A stretch of DNA of 35,140 bases from Pseudomonadota bacterium (GCA_021845865.1 JAJZVC010000032.1:1-35140); one strand, 5' to 3'; positions 25,572 through 33,374 are shown, numbered from the stretch's first letter. A program made the numbers and translations. Notes: generated by a model from the letters alone, not told the origin.

Positions 25572-25811
25572 TCAACGAACCAATAAACGCGCGCTAACGA
25601 GGGAGCCGTCGTGCCAGTAGTTGCTGATCCGCGACACGATGCGGAAAGCCTGCGCGTCAGTAATGTCCATCTCGACGACGGCGACGGGAGCCTTTGCATC
25701 TCCCTCCCGAACAATATCCACGCTGAGCACCGGTCCGAAGCTACTCAGCCATGTCCGAACTTCCGCTTCGGTGGTGGTGGGGCTCAGCCCCATAAGTAGA
25801 ATCTCTTCCAT
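25572..25811 (-). CDS. Small RRM-fold protein in the efflux operon
   Basis: The 79-residue protein forms one RNA-recognition-motif-like unit in the order beta-alpha-beta-beta-alpha-beta: EEILLMGLS (RNP2 position), TEAEVRTWLSSFG, VLSVDIVRE, PVAVVEMDI (RNP1 position), AQAFRIVSRIS, and a last strand. The usual RNP1 aromatics are absent (AVVEM where family members have FVxF), so RNA binding by the classic surface is doubtful, and it may bind protein instead. It lies 9 bp after emrB and 6 bp before the HD-GYP gene. Its role is unknown. Confidence 0.7.
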   Translation of the reverse strand: MEEILLMGLSPTTTEAEVRTWLSSFGPVLSVDIVREGDAKAPVAVVEMDITDAQAFRIVSRISNYWHDGSLVSARLLVR

Positions 25812-25820
25812 GATGAACTC

Positions 25821-27377
25821 CTAGTGTCCGATCGCGGCGGCATCGACCGCGCGGGCCGCTTTTGGCGCCAGGGCGATCGCGAATGCGGAGATGAAGAAGA
25901 CGATGGCGATGCCGATCATCAGGTCGTTGGTCGCCAGCATCAGGCTTTGCCCGGTCACAGCCATGTTCAACGCCTCGCGCCCCATCTGCCCGGGTATGGT
26001 CGGCGCCATGGCGATCAGGGCGGAGGCTATTTGGGCGGGATCGACGATGTTGGCCAGCTGGTCGTGGGCGATGTAGCTCTTATCCTGCCAGAAGGTGGTC
26101 ACCAGAGAGGTGGCGAAGGCGCCGGAAATCGTACGTATAAAGTTCATCAATCCGGCGGCCGACGCCGTTTCCTTTTCCTCCACCGAGCCCATGGCTAACC
26201 CTGTAATCGGCACGTAGTACATGGGCATGCCGAGGCCCATGAAGAACATGGGGATGACGATGGTCCAGTAGTCCATGTCCGTGTTCGCCACGGCTCGCCA
26301 GAGGGTGTCGCCGCCCAGCCAGAAGCAGCCGATGAAGATGAGCCAGCGGGGATCGAACCGGTTCGCCAGATTGGCCGCGATCGGGGAAAAGACGACCGAG
26401 AGCAGACCGCCCCAGGCCACCACGAGCCCGGCCCAGGTGGTGGTGTAGCCCAGGTTATACTGGAGCCAGAGCGGCGTCAGCACGTTGAGGCCGAAAAAGG
26501 CGCCGAAGGCCAGCGCGAGCACGAACATGCTGGCAGCGAAGCCGCGGTGGCGAAAGACGCGCAGATCGACGATCGGGTGTTCTTCGGTCAGTTCCCAGAT
26601 CAGGAAGGCGAAGAAGCCGATGACGGCGACAATGGCGAGGACAATGATCTCGTGCGAGGCGAACCAGTCGAGATCCTTGCCTTCGTCGAGCATGATCTGC
26701 AGGGCGCCGACCCAGATCACCAGCAGGAGGAATCCGATTTTGTCGACCGGTTGCTTGACCAGCGGATCTTCATAGCGCTTGAGCAGGCCCCAGGCGATGG
26801 CGGCGAAGGCCAGTGCCATGGGCACGTTGATATAGTAGACCCAGGGCCAACTCCAGTTGTCGCAGATCCAGCCGCCCAGCACCGGGCCGACCACGGGCGC
26901 CAGCAGGGTCGTCATCGCCCACAGGCCCATGGCCTGCATCGCCTTTTCCTTGGGGAAGATGCGCAGCAGGAGGGTCTGGGACAGGGCCAGCAGCGGGCCG
27001 CCGGCCATCCCCTGGAATACACGCATGACGAGCAGCATGCCCAGCGAGCCGGACAGGCCGCACAACCACGAGGCGACGCCGAACATCGCCACCGAGAGCG
27101 AGAACACCCTGACCGCGCCGAAGCGACCAGACAACCAGCCGGTCAGGGGAACGGTGATGGCTTCCGCCACCGCGTAGGCCGTGATGATCCAGGTGCCCTG
27201 GCTGGAACCGGCGCCGAGCGCCCCGGCCATGTTCGCCTCGGTGACGTTGGCGATCGTCATGTTGAGCACGGCGATGAAGTTGGCCAGCGCCAGGACGATG
27301 GCCCCTACCCATAGCATCGCGCCTTGGAGAGGAGTCGGTCCAGCATGGGAGGTCGGGGCGGTGGGAGCGTTCGACAT
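25821..27377 (-). CDS. emrB: EmrB/QacA-type multidrug efflux transporter (DHA2, 14 helices)
   Basis: This 518-residue inner-membrane drug:proton antiporter has 14 predicted helices. Family motifs are YAVAEAITVPLTGWLSGRFG (motif A region) and APVVGPVLGGWI (antiporter motif C), with MRVFQGMAGGPLL between them. EmrB-type pumps work with an EmrA adaptor and an outer-membrane channel to expel hydrophobic toxins. All three partners are adjacent here. The ATG at 27377 has AGGAGG upstream; an in-frame start at 27413 lies inside the adaptor stop region and is less likely. Substrates cannot be read from sequence. Confidence 0.92.
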   Translation of the reverse strand: MSNAPTAPTSHAGPTPLQGAMLWVGAIVLALANFIAVLNMTIANVTEANMAGALGAGSSQGTWIITAYAVAEAITVPLTGWLSGRFGAVRVFSLSVAMFGVASWLCGLSGSLGMLLVMRVFQGMAGGPLLALSQTLLLRIFPKEKAMQAMGLWAMTTLLAPVVGPVLGGWICDNWSWPWVYYINVPMALAFAAIAWGLLKRYEDPLVKQPVDKIGFLLLVIWVGALQIMLDEGKDLDWFASHEIIVLAIVAVIGFFAFLIWELTEEHPIVDLRVFRHRGFAASMFVLALAFGAFFGLNVLTPLWLQYNLGYTTTWAGLVVAWGGLLSVVFSPIAANLANRFDPRWLIFIGCFWLGGDTLWRAVANTDMDYWTIVIPMFFMGLGMPMYYVPITGLAMGSVEEKETASAAGLMNFIRTISGAFATSLVTTFWQDKSYIAHDQLANIVDPAQIASALIAMAPTIPGQMGREALNMAVTGQSLMLATNDLMIGIAIVFFISAFAIALAPKAARAVDAAAIGH

Positions 27378-27390
27378 GATGTCCTCCTGT

Positions 27391-28353
27391 TTAGGATTGG
27401 CGGCGCAGGTCAACCTTCGCGGTCATGGACAGCCCGACCCGCAACGGATGGGTTTCCAGTTCGGCCGGGTCGAGGCGGATGCGCACCGGCAGGCGCTGCA
27501 CCACCTTGATCCAGTTGCCGGTGGCGTTCTGGGCCGGAATCAGGGCGAAGGCCGCGCCGGTGCCGCCGTTGAATCCGTCAACGATGCCGTGGAAAACCAC
27601 CTTGTCGCCATACAGATCGCTGACCAGTTCGACCTTCTGCCCGGGGCGCACGTCGGTCAGTTGCACTTCCTTGAAGTTGGCATTGACGTACATGTCCCGC
27701 ACCGGCACCACGGACAGCAAGGGCATCGACGGTTGGACGCGCTGCCCGAGTTGGACCTGCCGGCGGGCAATCACGCCGTCCACCGGCGAGCGGATCACCG
27801 TGCGGCCTAGGTCAACCCTGGCCTTGTCCAGGCGCGCCTGGGCCAAGGCCACGGCGGCGTGCGCCGCATCCAGCGCGGCGCGGGCGTTGCTGGCGCCATT
27901 TTTGACCTTGGTCAGTTCGTCGCCGGAAACCGATCCCGAGCCGACCAGGGCTTCGCGCCGTTTGAGGTCGATGCCCGAGCGCTCGAGGTCGGCTGTCGCC
28001 GCGGCGACCTGCGCCCGGGCTCGGCCGAGATCCGCCTCGGCTTGCCGAAGAGCGAGCTTGGCATCGGTGTCGTCGATTACCACCAGGATGTCGCCGCGCT
28101 TGACGGTCTGGCTGTCGACCACGCGTACCTCGGCCACCTTGCCGTCGATCTCGGCGGTGACCGTGGCGACCTCGGCGGCGGTGTAGGCGTTGTCGGTCGA
28201 GACGTAGCGGGAGGCGACCAGTTCCCAGTACGCCCATCCGCCGCCACCGGCAACGGCGATGGCCAGGGCGAGAATGGAGAACAGCAGTATCCGGCGCTTG
28301 CGGTTGTTGCCGCTCGATTCGTTCAGTGTGGAAGCTTCGATAGTCTGGCTCAT
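27391..28353 (-). CDS. emrA: EmrA-type membrane fusion protein (HlyD family)
   Basis: This 320-residue periplasmic adaptor has a short cytoplasmic tail, one membrane helix (about residues 21-44), a lipoyl/barrel-sandwich domain split around a coiled-coil hairpin (about 95-190), and a beta-barrel. Typical segments are STDNAYTAAEVATV, VIRSPVDGVIARRQVQLGQ and VNANFKEVQLTDVRPGQ. It links the EmrB-like pump to the outer-membrane lipoprotein encoded just upstream. The ATG at 28353 is preceded by AAAAGGAG; an earlier in-frame ATG at 28386 overlaps the OMF gene end. The gaps are 13 bp to emrB and 29 bp from the OMF gene. Confidence 0.92.
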   Translation of the reverse strand: MSQTIEASTLNESSGNNRKRRILLFSILALAIAVAGGGGWAYWELVASRYVSTDNAYTAAEVATVTAEIDGKVAEVRVVDSQTVKRGDILVVIDDTDAKLALRQAEADLGRARAQVAAATADLERSGIDLKRREALVGSGSVSGDELTKVKNGASNARAALDAAHAAVALAQARLDKARVDLGRTVIRSPVDGVIARRQVQLGQRVQPSMPLLSVVPVRDMYVNANFKEVQLTDVRPGQKVELVSDLYGDKVVFHGIVDGFNGGTGAAFALIPAQNATGNWIKVVQRLPVRIRLDPAELETHPLRVGLSMTAKVDLRRQS

Positions 28354-28382
28354 GGCATGCTCCTTTTGATTCCGTGGCTTGT

Positions 28383-29867
28383 TCATTTGGGGGTGGCGGG
28401 ACTTGCGCCCGGCGGGTTGTCGGCACTCTGAAAGCCGCCGCCAAGGGCGCGCACCAGGGCAACGTCCAGGACCAGGGCGCGGGTTTCGATGTCGGCCAAG
28501 GCGCGGCGCGCCGAAATGAGTTCGTCCTCCGCGGTCAGCACGTCCAGGTAGTTGGCAAGCTCGCCCTGGTAGCGCTGCTTGACGATGCGGTGCGCGTCTC
28601 CGGAGGCATCAACGGCGGCGCGGGCGGCGGCGAGTTCGCCGGTGAGGGCTTTCCGGCTGGTCACCGCATCCGCCACTTCGCGCAGGGCGTTGGTCAGGGT
28701 GCCGTTGTAGCTGGCGACGGCCGCGTCGTATTCGGCGCGGGCGCCGCGCAGCTGCCCTTGAAGCCGTTCCGTGTTGAAGATGGGCAGCGAGATCGCCGGG
28801 CCAAAGCTCCCCACGTCGGAGCCCGAGCTGGTCAGGTTGGCGATCCCCAGCGAATGGAAGCCGACGAAGGCGAGCAAATTCACGCTTGGATAGAAGCCGG
28901 CCTTTTGCTGGTCGATGCGCTTCGCAGCCGCTTCGGTGCGCAGCCGAGCCGCGACGACGTCAGGCCGCCGACCGAGGAGTTCCAGGGCCAGGTTGGCGGG
29001 CAGGCCGTCGGTGCCCGAGAAGCGCGCCGTCGGGCGGGTGATGGCCAACCCGCGGTCCGGTCCGGCGCCCAGCAGCGCCGCGATGGCATTCCGTTGCAGC
29101 GCGATGCGCTCATCGATGCTGCGCAATTCGGCTTCGGACGCGGCCTGCCTGGCCTCGACCCGACGCACGCTGGCCAGGTTCTCCAGGCCGAACTGGTAAC
29201 GGTCGCGGAACAGCTCTACCGTCTTGGTCCGGCTCGCCAGCGCCGCTTCGGCGCTGTCGTGGACGGTGAACAGATGGAGCAGCTCGGCATAGGCCGAGGC
29301 CACCGAAGTGGACAGGATCAGGCGTGCTTGCGCCATTTCAGCCTGGGCCGCCTGGTGCTCCGACGTCGCCGCCGCCAGGGCCGACCGGTTCTTGCCCCAG
29401 AAATCCAACTCCCAGGAGAGGTTCAGCGTGGCCCGGCCATAGTCGTGCCAGTCTTGGGGCACCGCCGCGCGCGGCATGAGGTAGTTGTAGCTTTGCTTCT
29501 CCTGGGTAAAGGAGGCGTTGCCGGTCACCTCGGGCATGAGGGCGGCCCCGGCGCTCTGAACCCCCGCGCCGGCTTGGCGCAGCCTGGCCTGGGCTCGCTC
29601 GAGGTCGGGCGAGTCACGCAGGGCTTCCTCGATCAGTCCGCTGAGTTGAGGGTCTCCGTAGGCCTCCCACCAGCGATCCCCCGGCCAGGCAGCGGCGGGG
29701 GCGGAGAAGGATTTGGCGCTCTCCAACTGCTCGACCGGCTTTAAGACCGGCTTCGGACCGAGGTCGGGTATCTGAGCGCAGCCGCTTACCGCAACCAAGC
29801 TCGCCGTCAGCAATGCACTGATGACGCGCCGACGGCACGGGGGCGGGGGAAGATTCATTGCATTCAT
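28383..29867 (-). CDS. Outer-membrane efflux lipoprotein (NodT/OprM family), first gene of the long operon
   Basis: This 494-residue TolC-type outer-membrane factor has a lipoprotein signal with the lipobox VSGC (Cys30). It contains two OEP repeats with long alpha-helices (for example ERAQARLRQAGAGVQSAGAAL in the first, IVKQRYQGELANYLDVLTAE in the second) and the NodT/RND-OMF features NLSWELDFWGKNR and PDVVAARLRTEAA. It would form the exit duct for the EmrA-EmrB pump. ATGs at 29867 and 29858 are both possible; GGAGTG lies upstream. Its promoter and operator are visible at 29888-29931, making it the lead gene of a ten-gene unit. Confidence 0.92.
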   Translation of the reverse strand: MNAMNLPPPPCRRRVISALLTASLVAVSGCAQIPDLGPKPVLKPVEQLESAKSFSAPAAAWPGDRWWEAYGDPQLSGLIEEALRDSPDLERAQARLRQAGAGVQSAGAALMPEVTGNASFTQEKQSYNYLMPRAAVPQDWHDYGRATLNLSWELDFWGKNRSALAAATSEHQAAQAEMAQARLILSTSVASAYAELLHLFTVHDSAEAALASRTKTVELFRDRYQFGLENLASVRRVEARQAASEAELRSIDERIALQRNAIAALLGAGPDRGLAITRPTARFSGTDGLPANLALELLGRRPDVVAARLRTEAAAKRIDQQKAGFYPSVNLLAFVGFHSLGIANLTSSGSDVGSFGPAISLPIFNTERLQGQLRGARAEYDAAVASYNGTLTNALREVADAVTSRKALTGELAAARAAVDASGDAHRIVKQRYQGELANYLDVLTAEDELISARRALADIETRALVLDVALVRALGGGFQSADNPPGASPATPK

Positions 29868-29887
29868 GGCCTCACTCCAATATGTGT

Positions 29888-29902
29888 ACTGTACAGTACA
29901 GT
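29888..29902. promoter_or_regulatory. TetR-type operator 1 (ACTGTACAGTACAGT)
   Basis: This is a perfect 15-bp palindrome around a central base. It directly follows and touches the -10 box of the minus-strand promoter of the efflux operon. Variants of the same word occur at the promoters of both neighbouring TetR genes. Confidence 0.75.
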
Positions 29903-29931
29903 TTATAGACTTGACTCCGGGTGCCTGTCAA
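29902..29931 (-). promoter_or_regulatory. Sigma70 promoter of the efflux/Pqi operon
   Basis: TTGACA (-35, 29931-29926) and TATAAA (-10, 29907-29902) are separated by 18 bp on the minus strand, close to consensus. Transcription would start within operator 1, about 30 bp before the OMF gene. Confidence 0.75.
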
Positions 29932-29938
29932 GTAAAAT
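29911..29938 (+). promoter_or_regulatory. Sigma70 promoter of the first TetR gene
   Basis: TTGACT (29911-29916) and TAAAAT (29933-29938) are 16 bp apart. The -35 boxes of this and the divergent promoter form an inverted pair TTGAC/GTCAA, so polymerases would compete for the same 50 bp. Operator 2 lies directly downstream. Confidence 0.65.
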
Positions 29939-29942
29939 TTGT

Positions 29943-29957
29943 ACTGTACCGTTCAGT
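29943..29957. promoter_or_regulatory. TetR-type operator 2 (ACTGTACCGTTCAGT)
   Basis: The palindrome has one mismatch and sits just after the -10 box of the TetR gene promoter. The 17-bp stretch CTGTACCGTTCAGTTCA (29944-29960) is repeated exactly at 30704-30720 before the second TetR gene. Confidence 0.75.
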
Positions 29958-29975
29958 TCACTTATGGAGCGAAAC

Positions 29976-30590
29976 ATGAGCACGAAAAAGCAGGACGCCA
30001 AGCGGCAAGCCATCCTGGACACGGCTTACCGGCTGTTCCGTACTCGGGGATTCGAAGCGACGTCGATTTCCGAGATCACTGCCCGGGTCGGTGGGTCCAA
30101 GGCGACCCTCTATAGCCACTTCCCCTCGAAGGAAGAACTGTTCGTCGAGTGCATGACGGCGGCGGTGGAGGACTACATCACGGGCGCCGTCGCGCAACTC
30201 GACGCATCGGGTACCGACCCGGAGGCTGCGCTCCGGGAGTTCGGCACCAAAATCCTGAACTTCGGCTCCTCGCCCGAAATGGTGGCGGTGCGACGCCTGA
30301 CCATCGCGGAGGCGAGCCGCTCGGGCATCGGCAAGCTGTTCTTTGCGAAGATCGTCGCATTGCGGACGCACGTGGCGGAGCTTCTGTCCAAGTTCATGGC
30401 CTCAGGAGCGCTGCGCCCCGACGATGCCGACTTTGCCGCCAGTCAACTCCGGGCCCTGCTGGAGGCGGAGATCCTCGAGCCCTTGCTGTTGCATGTGCGC
30501 GAGGATGCGCCCGACGCCGAGGAAGTGGCGCAAGCCGCGGATCGGGCCGTGACGGCTTTCATGAGAGCTTACGCGCCCGTCGGGCGATAG
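29976..30590 (+). CDS. TetR-family repressor 1, divergent from the efflux operon
   Basis: This 204-residue TetR protein has the helix-turn-helix ATSISEITARVGGSKATLYS, followed by HFPSKEELFVECM and a C-terminal ligand-binding helical bundle of the AcrR-like type. It lies back-to-back with the efflux operon, whose promoter carries the same operator as its own, so it probably represses both. The ATG at 29976 (MSTKKQDAKR) is chosen for the GGAGCG upstream; an ATG at 29964 would add four residues. It is a close paralogue of the next gene. The inducer is unknown; drugs or envelope-active compounds are likely given the genes it controls. Confidence 0.9.
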   Translation: MSTKKQDAKRQAILDTAYRLFRTRGFEATSISEITARVGGSKATLYSHFPSKEELFVECMTAAVEDYITGAVAQLDASGTDPEAALREFGTKILNFGSSPEMVAVRRLTIAEASRSGIGKLFFAKIVALRTHVAELLSKFMASGALRPDDADFAASQLRALLEAEILEPLLLHVREDAPDAEEVAQAADRAVTAFMRAYAPVGR

Positions 30591-30702
30591 GGCGACCACA
30601 GGAACTGGATTGCGGCGCACGGGGGAGAGAGACTTCTTTCACCAAGCCAAGCCGCGATTTTGGATTCCACGCTCGCTTGACTATCGTCTCTTGGTAAGGA
30701 AT

Positions 30703-30717
30703 GCTGTACCGTTCAGT
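30703..30717. promoter_or_regulatory. TetR-type operator 3 (GCTGTACCGTTCAGT)
   Basis: This is the same word as operator 2 with one changed base, placed 23 bp before the start of the second TetR gene. A TTGACT at 30677-30682 with a weak -10 (AATGCT, 30700-30705) makes a plausible promoter that the operator overlaps. Confidence 0.7.
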
Positions 30718-30740
30718 TCATTTCTACCGGAGATTGACGC

Positions 30741-31358
30741 ATGAAAAAGCGGGACGTTAAGCGGCAAGCCATTCTGGAAACGGCTTACCGACTGTTCCGG
30801 ACGCAGGGGTTCGACCGAACCTCGGTCTCCCAAATCACCGCCGAAGTCGGCGGCTCCAAGGCGACGATCTACAGCCACTTCTCCTCGAAGGAGGAATTGT
30901 TCGTCGAGTGCATGACGGCGGCGGCCGAGGACTTCATCGGCTGGGTCGCCGAACAGGTCCTGATTCACCTCGATGCCACGGAAACCGATCCTGGCGCTGT
31001 CTTGCAGGAATACGGAGCGCATTACCTGAAATTCGTTTGCTCCCCAGATATCGTCACCGCAAGACGCCTGCTGATCGCCGAGGCAACCCGTTCAGCCGTC
31101 GGCAAGCTGTTCTACGCGAAACTGGGCGCGTTGCGATCGCATGTGGAGGCATTCCTGTCCCGGTTCATGGATTCGGGCGCCTTGCGTCGAGACGATCCGC
31201 GATTGGCCGCAGAACACCTGCGTGGCCTGCTTGAGGCCGAAATCCTCGAACCCCTGCTGCTCCATGCGCGGGACGATTCGCCCGGCAAAAAAGAAATCGC
31301 ATGGGCAGCGGATCGCGCAATTGCTGCCTTTCTGAGGGCCTATGCGCCGATGGGATAG
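30741..31358 (+). CDS. TetR-family repressor 2, tandem paralogue of repressor 1
   Basis: This 205-residue TetR protein has a DNA-binding half (residues 1-60) that is nearly the same as that of the preceding gene. Examples are AKRQAILDTAYRLFRTRGF against VKRQAILETAYRLFRTQGF, and EVGGSKATIYSHFSSKEELF. The ligand-binding half has diverged more but keeps LLEAEILEPLLLHAR and FLRAYAP. This points to a tandem duplication that kept the operator specificity and changed the ligand side. It has its own operator and promoter, so it is not simply co-transcribed. The short sequence GGAGATTG precedes the ATG. Confidence 0.9.
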   Translation: MKKRDVKRQAILETAYRLFRTQGFDRTSVSQITAEVGGSKATIYSHFSSKEELFVECMTAAAEDFIGWVAEQVLIHLDATETDPGAVLQEYGAHYLKFVCSPDIVTARRLLIAEATRSAVGKLFYAKLGALRSHVEAFLSRFMDSGALRRDDPRLAAEHLRGLLEAEILEPLLLHARDDSPGKKEIAWAADRAIAAFLRAYAPMG

Positions 31359-31716
31359 TGAATCTGCCGGTAGCATCGAAGACATGCGATTTCCCAACAT
31401 CTGGAATTGACCAACCACACCAAAGCGGCTGGTCAACCATGAATCCGCATTTGTAAAAGCGCCACGAAATACCAGCCAGTCAAAAGGATGGTTGCGAATC
31501 ATCGCCGCAATAGCGTACTTGCCAGACCGTGCCTGCCGTTGCCAGGTCACTCCCACTCTATTATTAACGGCGCAGCAAGCGCATTGATTTTTCTATTGTT
31601 TTTACACATCGATTTTCGCAATACCCTGCCGTATACCCTGTCAGAAAAATTCTTGCTCCTGCCTGTCGTTGCCAGGCGTCCATGGTGATGCCGTCTATTG
31701 GCTCATTGGCCGTGTA
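31359..31716. other. Gene-free stretch between the TetR pair and the AbiE pair
   Basis: No convincing gene is present. It holds an inverted repeat TTGACCA/TGGTCAA (31407-31413 and 31430-31436) that could end the TetR transcript, although no T-run follows. It also has two near-identical 16-mers GCCTGcCGTTGCCAGG (31531-31546) and GCCTGtCGTTGCCAGG (31661-31676), and a short direct repeat of ATACCCTG near 31622-31639. Between the 16-mers, 31547-31558 reads TCACTCCCACTC, the reverse complement of a typical guaA 3' end (codons for Glu-Trp-Glu-stop). Confidence 0.5.
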
Positions 31717-32640
31717 CTACTGCAGGCGATCAAACCGCTCTGCGAGTTCGTGCGCTTGCGCCAGGAATTTCTCGGGATTCTTCACAGCGAGAAGCTCCAG
31801 ATTCCGGAGCTTCCAGCGGATGCCAGGTAGCTCCTGAAGGTGAGCTATCTCCAACAAATCCCATCGGGGCGAATTGTGCACGAGCGAGAGCAGGAATGCA
31901 CGTTCCGACTCGTCGAGCGCGCGCGGCAGCTCCTCGGCGAGACGTGCCCGGACCGCAATCAGCGCATCGAGCTCGACCATCTCGGCGGTCATGCCCTTGA
32001 ATGTCCGCTCATAGTCCTGCCGGATGTCCCGCATGGCTGGAAAGAGCACTTCGTGAATGGGTCGATTGTGACAGGCGAGATAGGCGACGAAGGCACGACG
32101 GATGCCGGGAGTAATGCCCTCCTCCTCAAAGAGTTGCATCACATCGAACAGGTCACGGGGATGTTGGCGGTCGAGAGCCGCGACCAACTTGCCGCCATAG
32201 AGGTCCTCCTTGGCGACGAGCGGGAGTTCCATATCGGCCATCAGGAGGTCGCGTGCCTTGGCGGCCATGGCGATGTTCTGGACGGGATACACCGTACCGC
32301 GCATCACGAAATTGACCTCCACCTTGACTTCCAAAGCGTCCCGTCGCACCAGGAGCTTGGTCTCACCGGCGTCGGCAGCCACCACGGCATGCGTTTGGAA
32401 ACCCCGACCACGCAAGCGCTCCGCAGCCTGGCGGAGAGCATGATTGATCCGATCAAGCGCCTGTTCGCGGGGTAGCCGGTGATCGGTAAACACCAGGTCG
32501 AGATCCACGGACAGTCGAGGCATATCCCGCACGAACAGGTTGATGGCGGTGCCCCCCTTGAGAGCGAAGGTGCCGTCGGTGAAGATTAGCGGCGCCACCT
32601 GGGTAAGCAGCCGTGCGGTATCGAGATAGACACGATTCAT
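31717..32640 (-). CDS. abiEii: AbiEii-type nucleotidyltransferase toxin
   Basis: AbiEii is the toxin of type IV toxin-antitoxin pairs that can abort phage infection; family members transfer nucleotides to targets such as tRNA acceptor ends. The 307-residue protein has the nucleotidyltransferase core LKGGTAINLF (Gly29-Gly30) and LSVDLDLVF with the metal-binding Asp46 and Asp48. The downstream family motif KEDLYGGKLVAALDRQHPRD and LFDV are also present. The start ATG overlaps the antitoxin stop by 4 bp. Length is typical. The toxin appears intact. Confidence 0.9.
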   Translation of the reverse strand: MNRVYLDTARLLTQVAPLIFTDGTFALKGGTAINLFVRDMPRLSVDLDLVFTDHRLPREQALDRINHALRQAAERLRGRGFQTHAVVAADAGETKLLVRRDALEVKVEVNFVMRGTVYPVQNIAMAAKARDLLMADMELPLVAKEDLYGGKLVAALDRQHPRDLFDVMQLFEEEGITPGIRRAFVAYLACHNRPIHEVLFPAMRDIRQDYERTFKGMTAEMVELDALIAVRARLAEELPRALDESERAFLLSLVHNSPRWDLLEIAHLQELPGIRWKLRNLELLAVKNPEKFLAQAHELAERFDRLQ

Positions 32641-33374
32641 GGTTTGAGCACCAGTACGCCATCGTCGAGACGGCAAACCCATGGGCTGCGACTACCGGTC
32701 GGCAACTCGGCGGGGTTGAGCTTCTTTGTCCAAGGCAAGGACAATTCCCGCCCCAATGTCAGACACAACCGCACCGTCTTGACACTGGTGCAGCGTTTGA
32801 GCAGTTCCTGCAGCACGACACCCCGAAGGTTATAGGTACTCTCCATCAGTTCTCGGGCCTCACTGAGCGGCTGGCGAACCCCGATCTCGCTCAGAAGCTC
32901 CAGCAGGGCGCGCTCGGGAACGGAGACGAGCGGCGCATCGCTGCGGCCCTCGAAGGGAGCGACGTGCAACAAAGCCTCCGGCTTCTCGTCGAACAGGCGC
33001 TTGCGGCGATACTCGGCGGGGAACGCCGTCAGAAACCAGTCCGGCAGGCGTGCCGTTTTCCAACCATACAGATGCAGAGTTCCCTGCTGCGCGACATAGT
33101 GGCGCACTCCGTGCCAGTCCAGGGCGGACTTGCCGCCGACGTGCAGCCCGGCGATCCCGCGTTCGAGCAGCTTCAGGCTGGGATGAAGCGAAAGTCCCTG
33201 TTCAGGACGGCGAAAGACCCCTTTCGCCAGCCGCACCAGCCATCCCGCCCGCACGTAGTGGACGGCGAGATCAGCCGATACGCCCAGATGCGCCAGATAT
33301 TCCGATGTGACGGGACATCCGGGGGCGAGATGGGCGTAGAGAGACTTTAGTTTGCCTTGCGATAGCGTAGTCAC
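32637..33374 (-). CDS. abiEi: AbiEi-type antitoxin and autorepressor
   Basis: This 245-residue protein has an N-terminal winged-helix domain (about residues 1-75, including VTSEYLAHLGVSADLAVHYV and GWLVRLAKGVFRR) and a C-terminal AbiEi antitoxin domain (FPAEYRRKRLFDEKPEALLH, VPERALLELL). AbiEi proteins repress their own operon and neutralise AbiEii without a stable complex. The start is GTG at 33374, with no clear ribosome-binding site. The first of two palindromic operators overlaps this start codon. It overlaps abiEii by 4 bp. Confidence 0.9.
   Translation of the reverse strand: MTTLSQGKLKSLYAHLAPGCPVTSEYLAHLGVSADLAVHYVRAGWLVRLAKGVFRRPEQGLSLHPSLKLLERGIAGLHVGGKSALDWHGVRHYVAQQGTLHLYGWKTARLPDWFLTAFPAEYRRKRLFDEKPEALLHVAPFEGRSDAPLVSVPERALLELLSEIGVRQPLSEARELMESTYNLRGVVLQELLKRCTSVKTVRLCLTLGRELSLPWTKKLNPAELPTGSRSPWVCRLDDGVLVLKP

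Noticed and set aside
31092-31556. A 154-codon minus-strand frame antisense to the end of the second TetR gene and the gap after it
   Set aside because: Most of it mirrors the TetR gene, and the part in the gap has no recognisable family; I kept the gap as gene-free.
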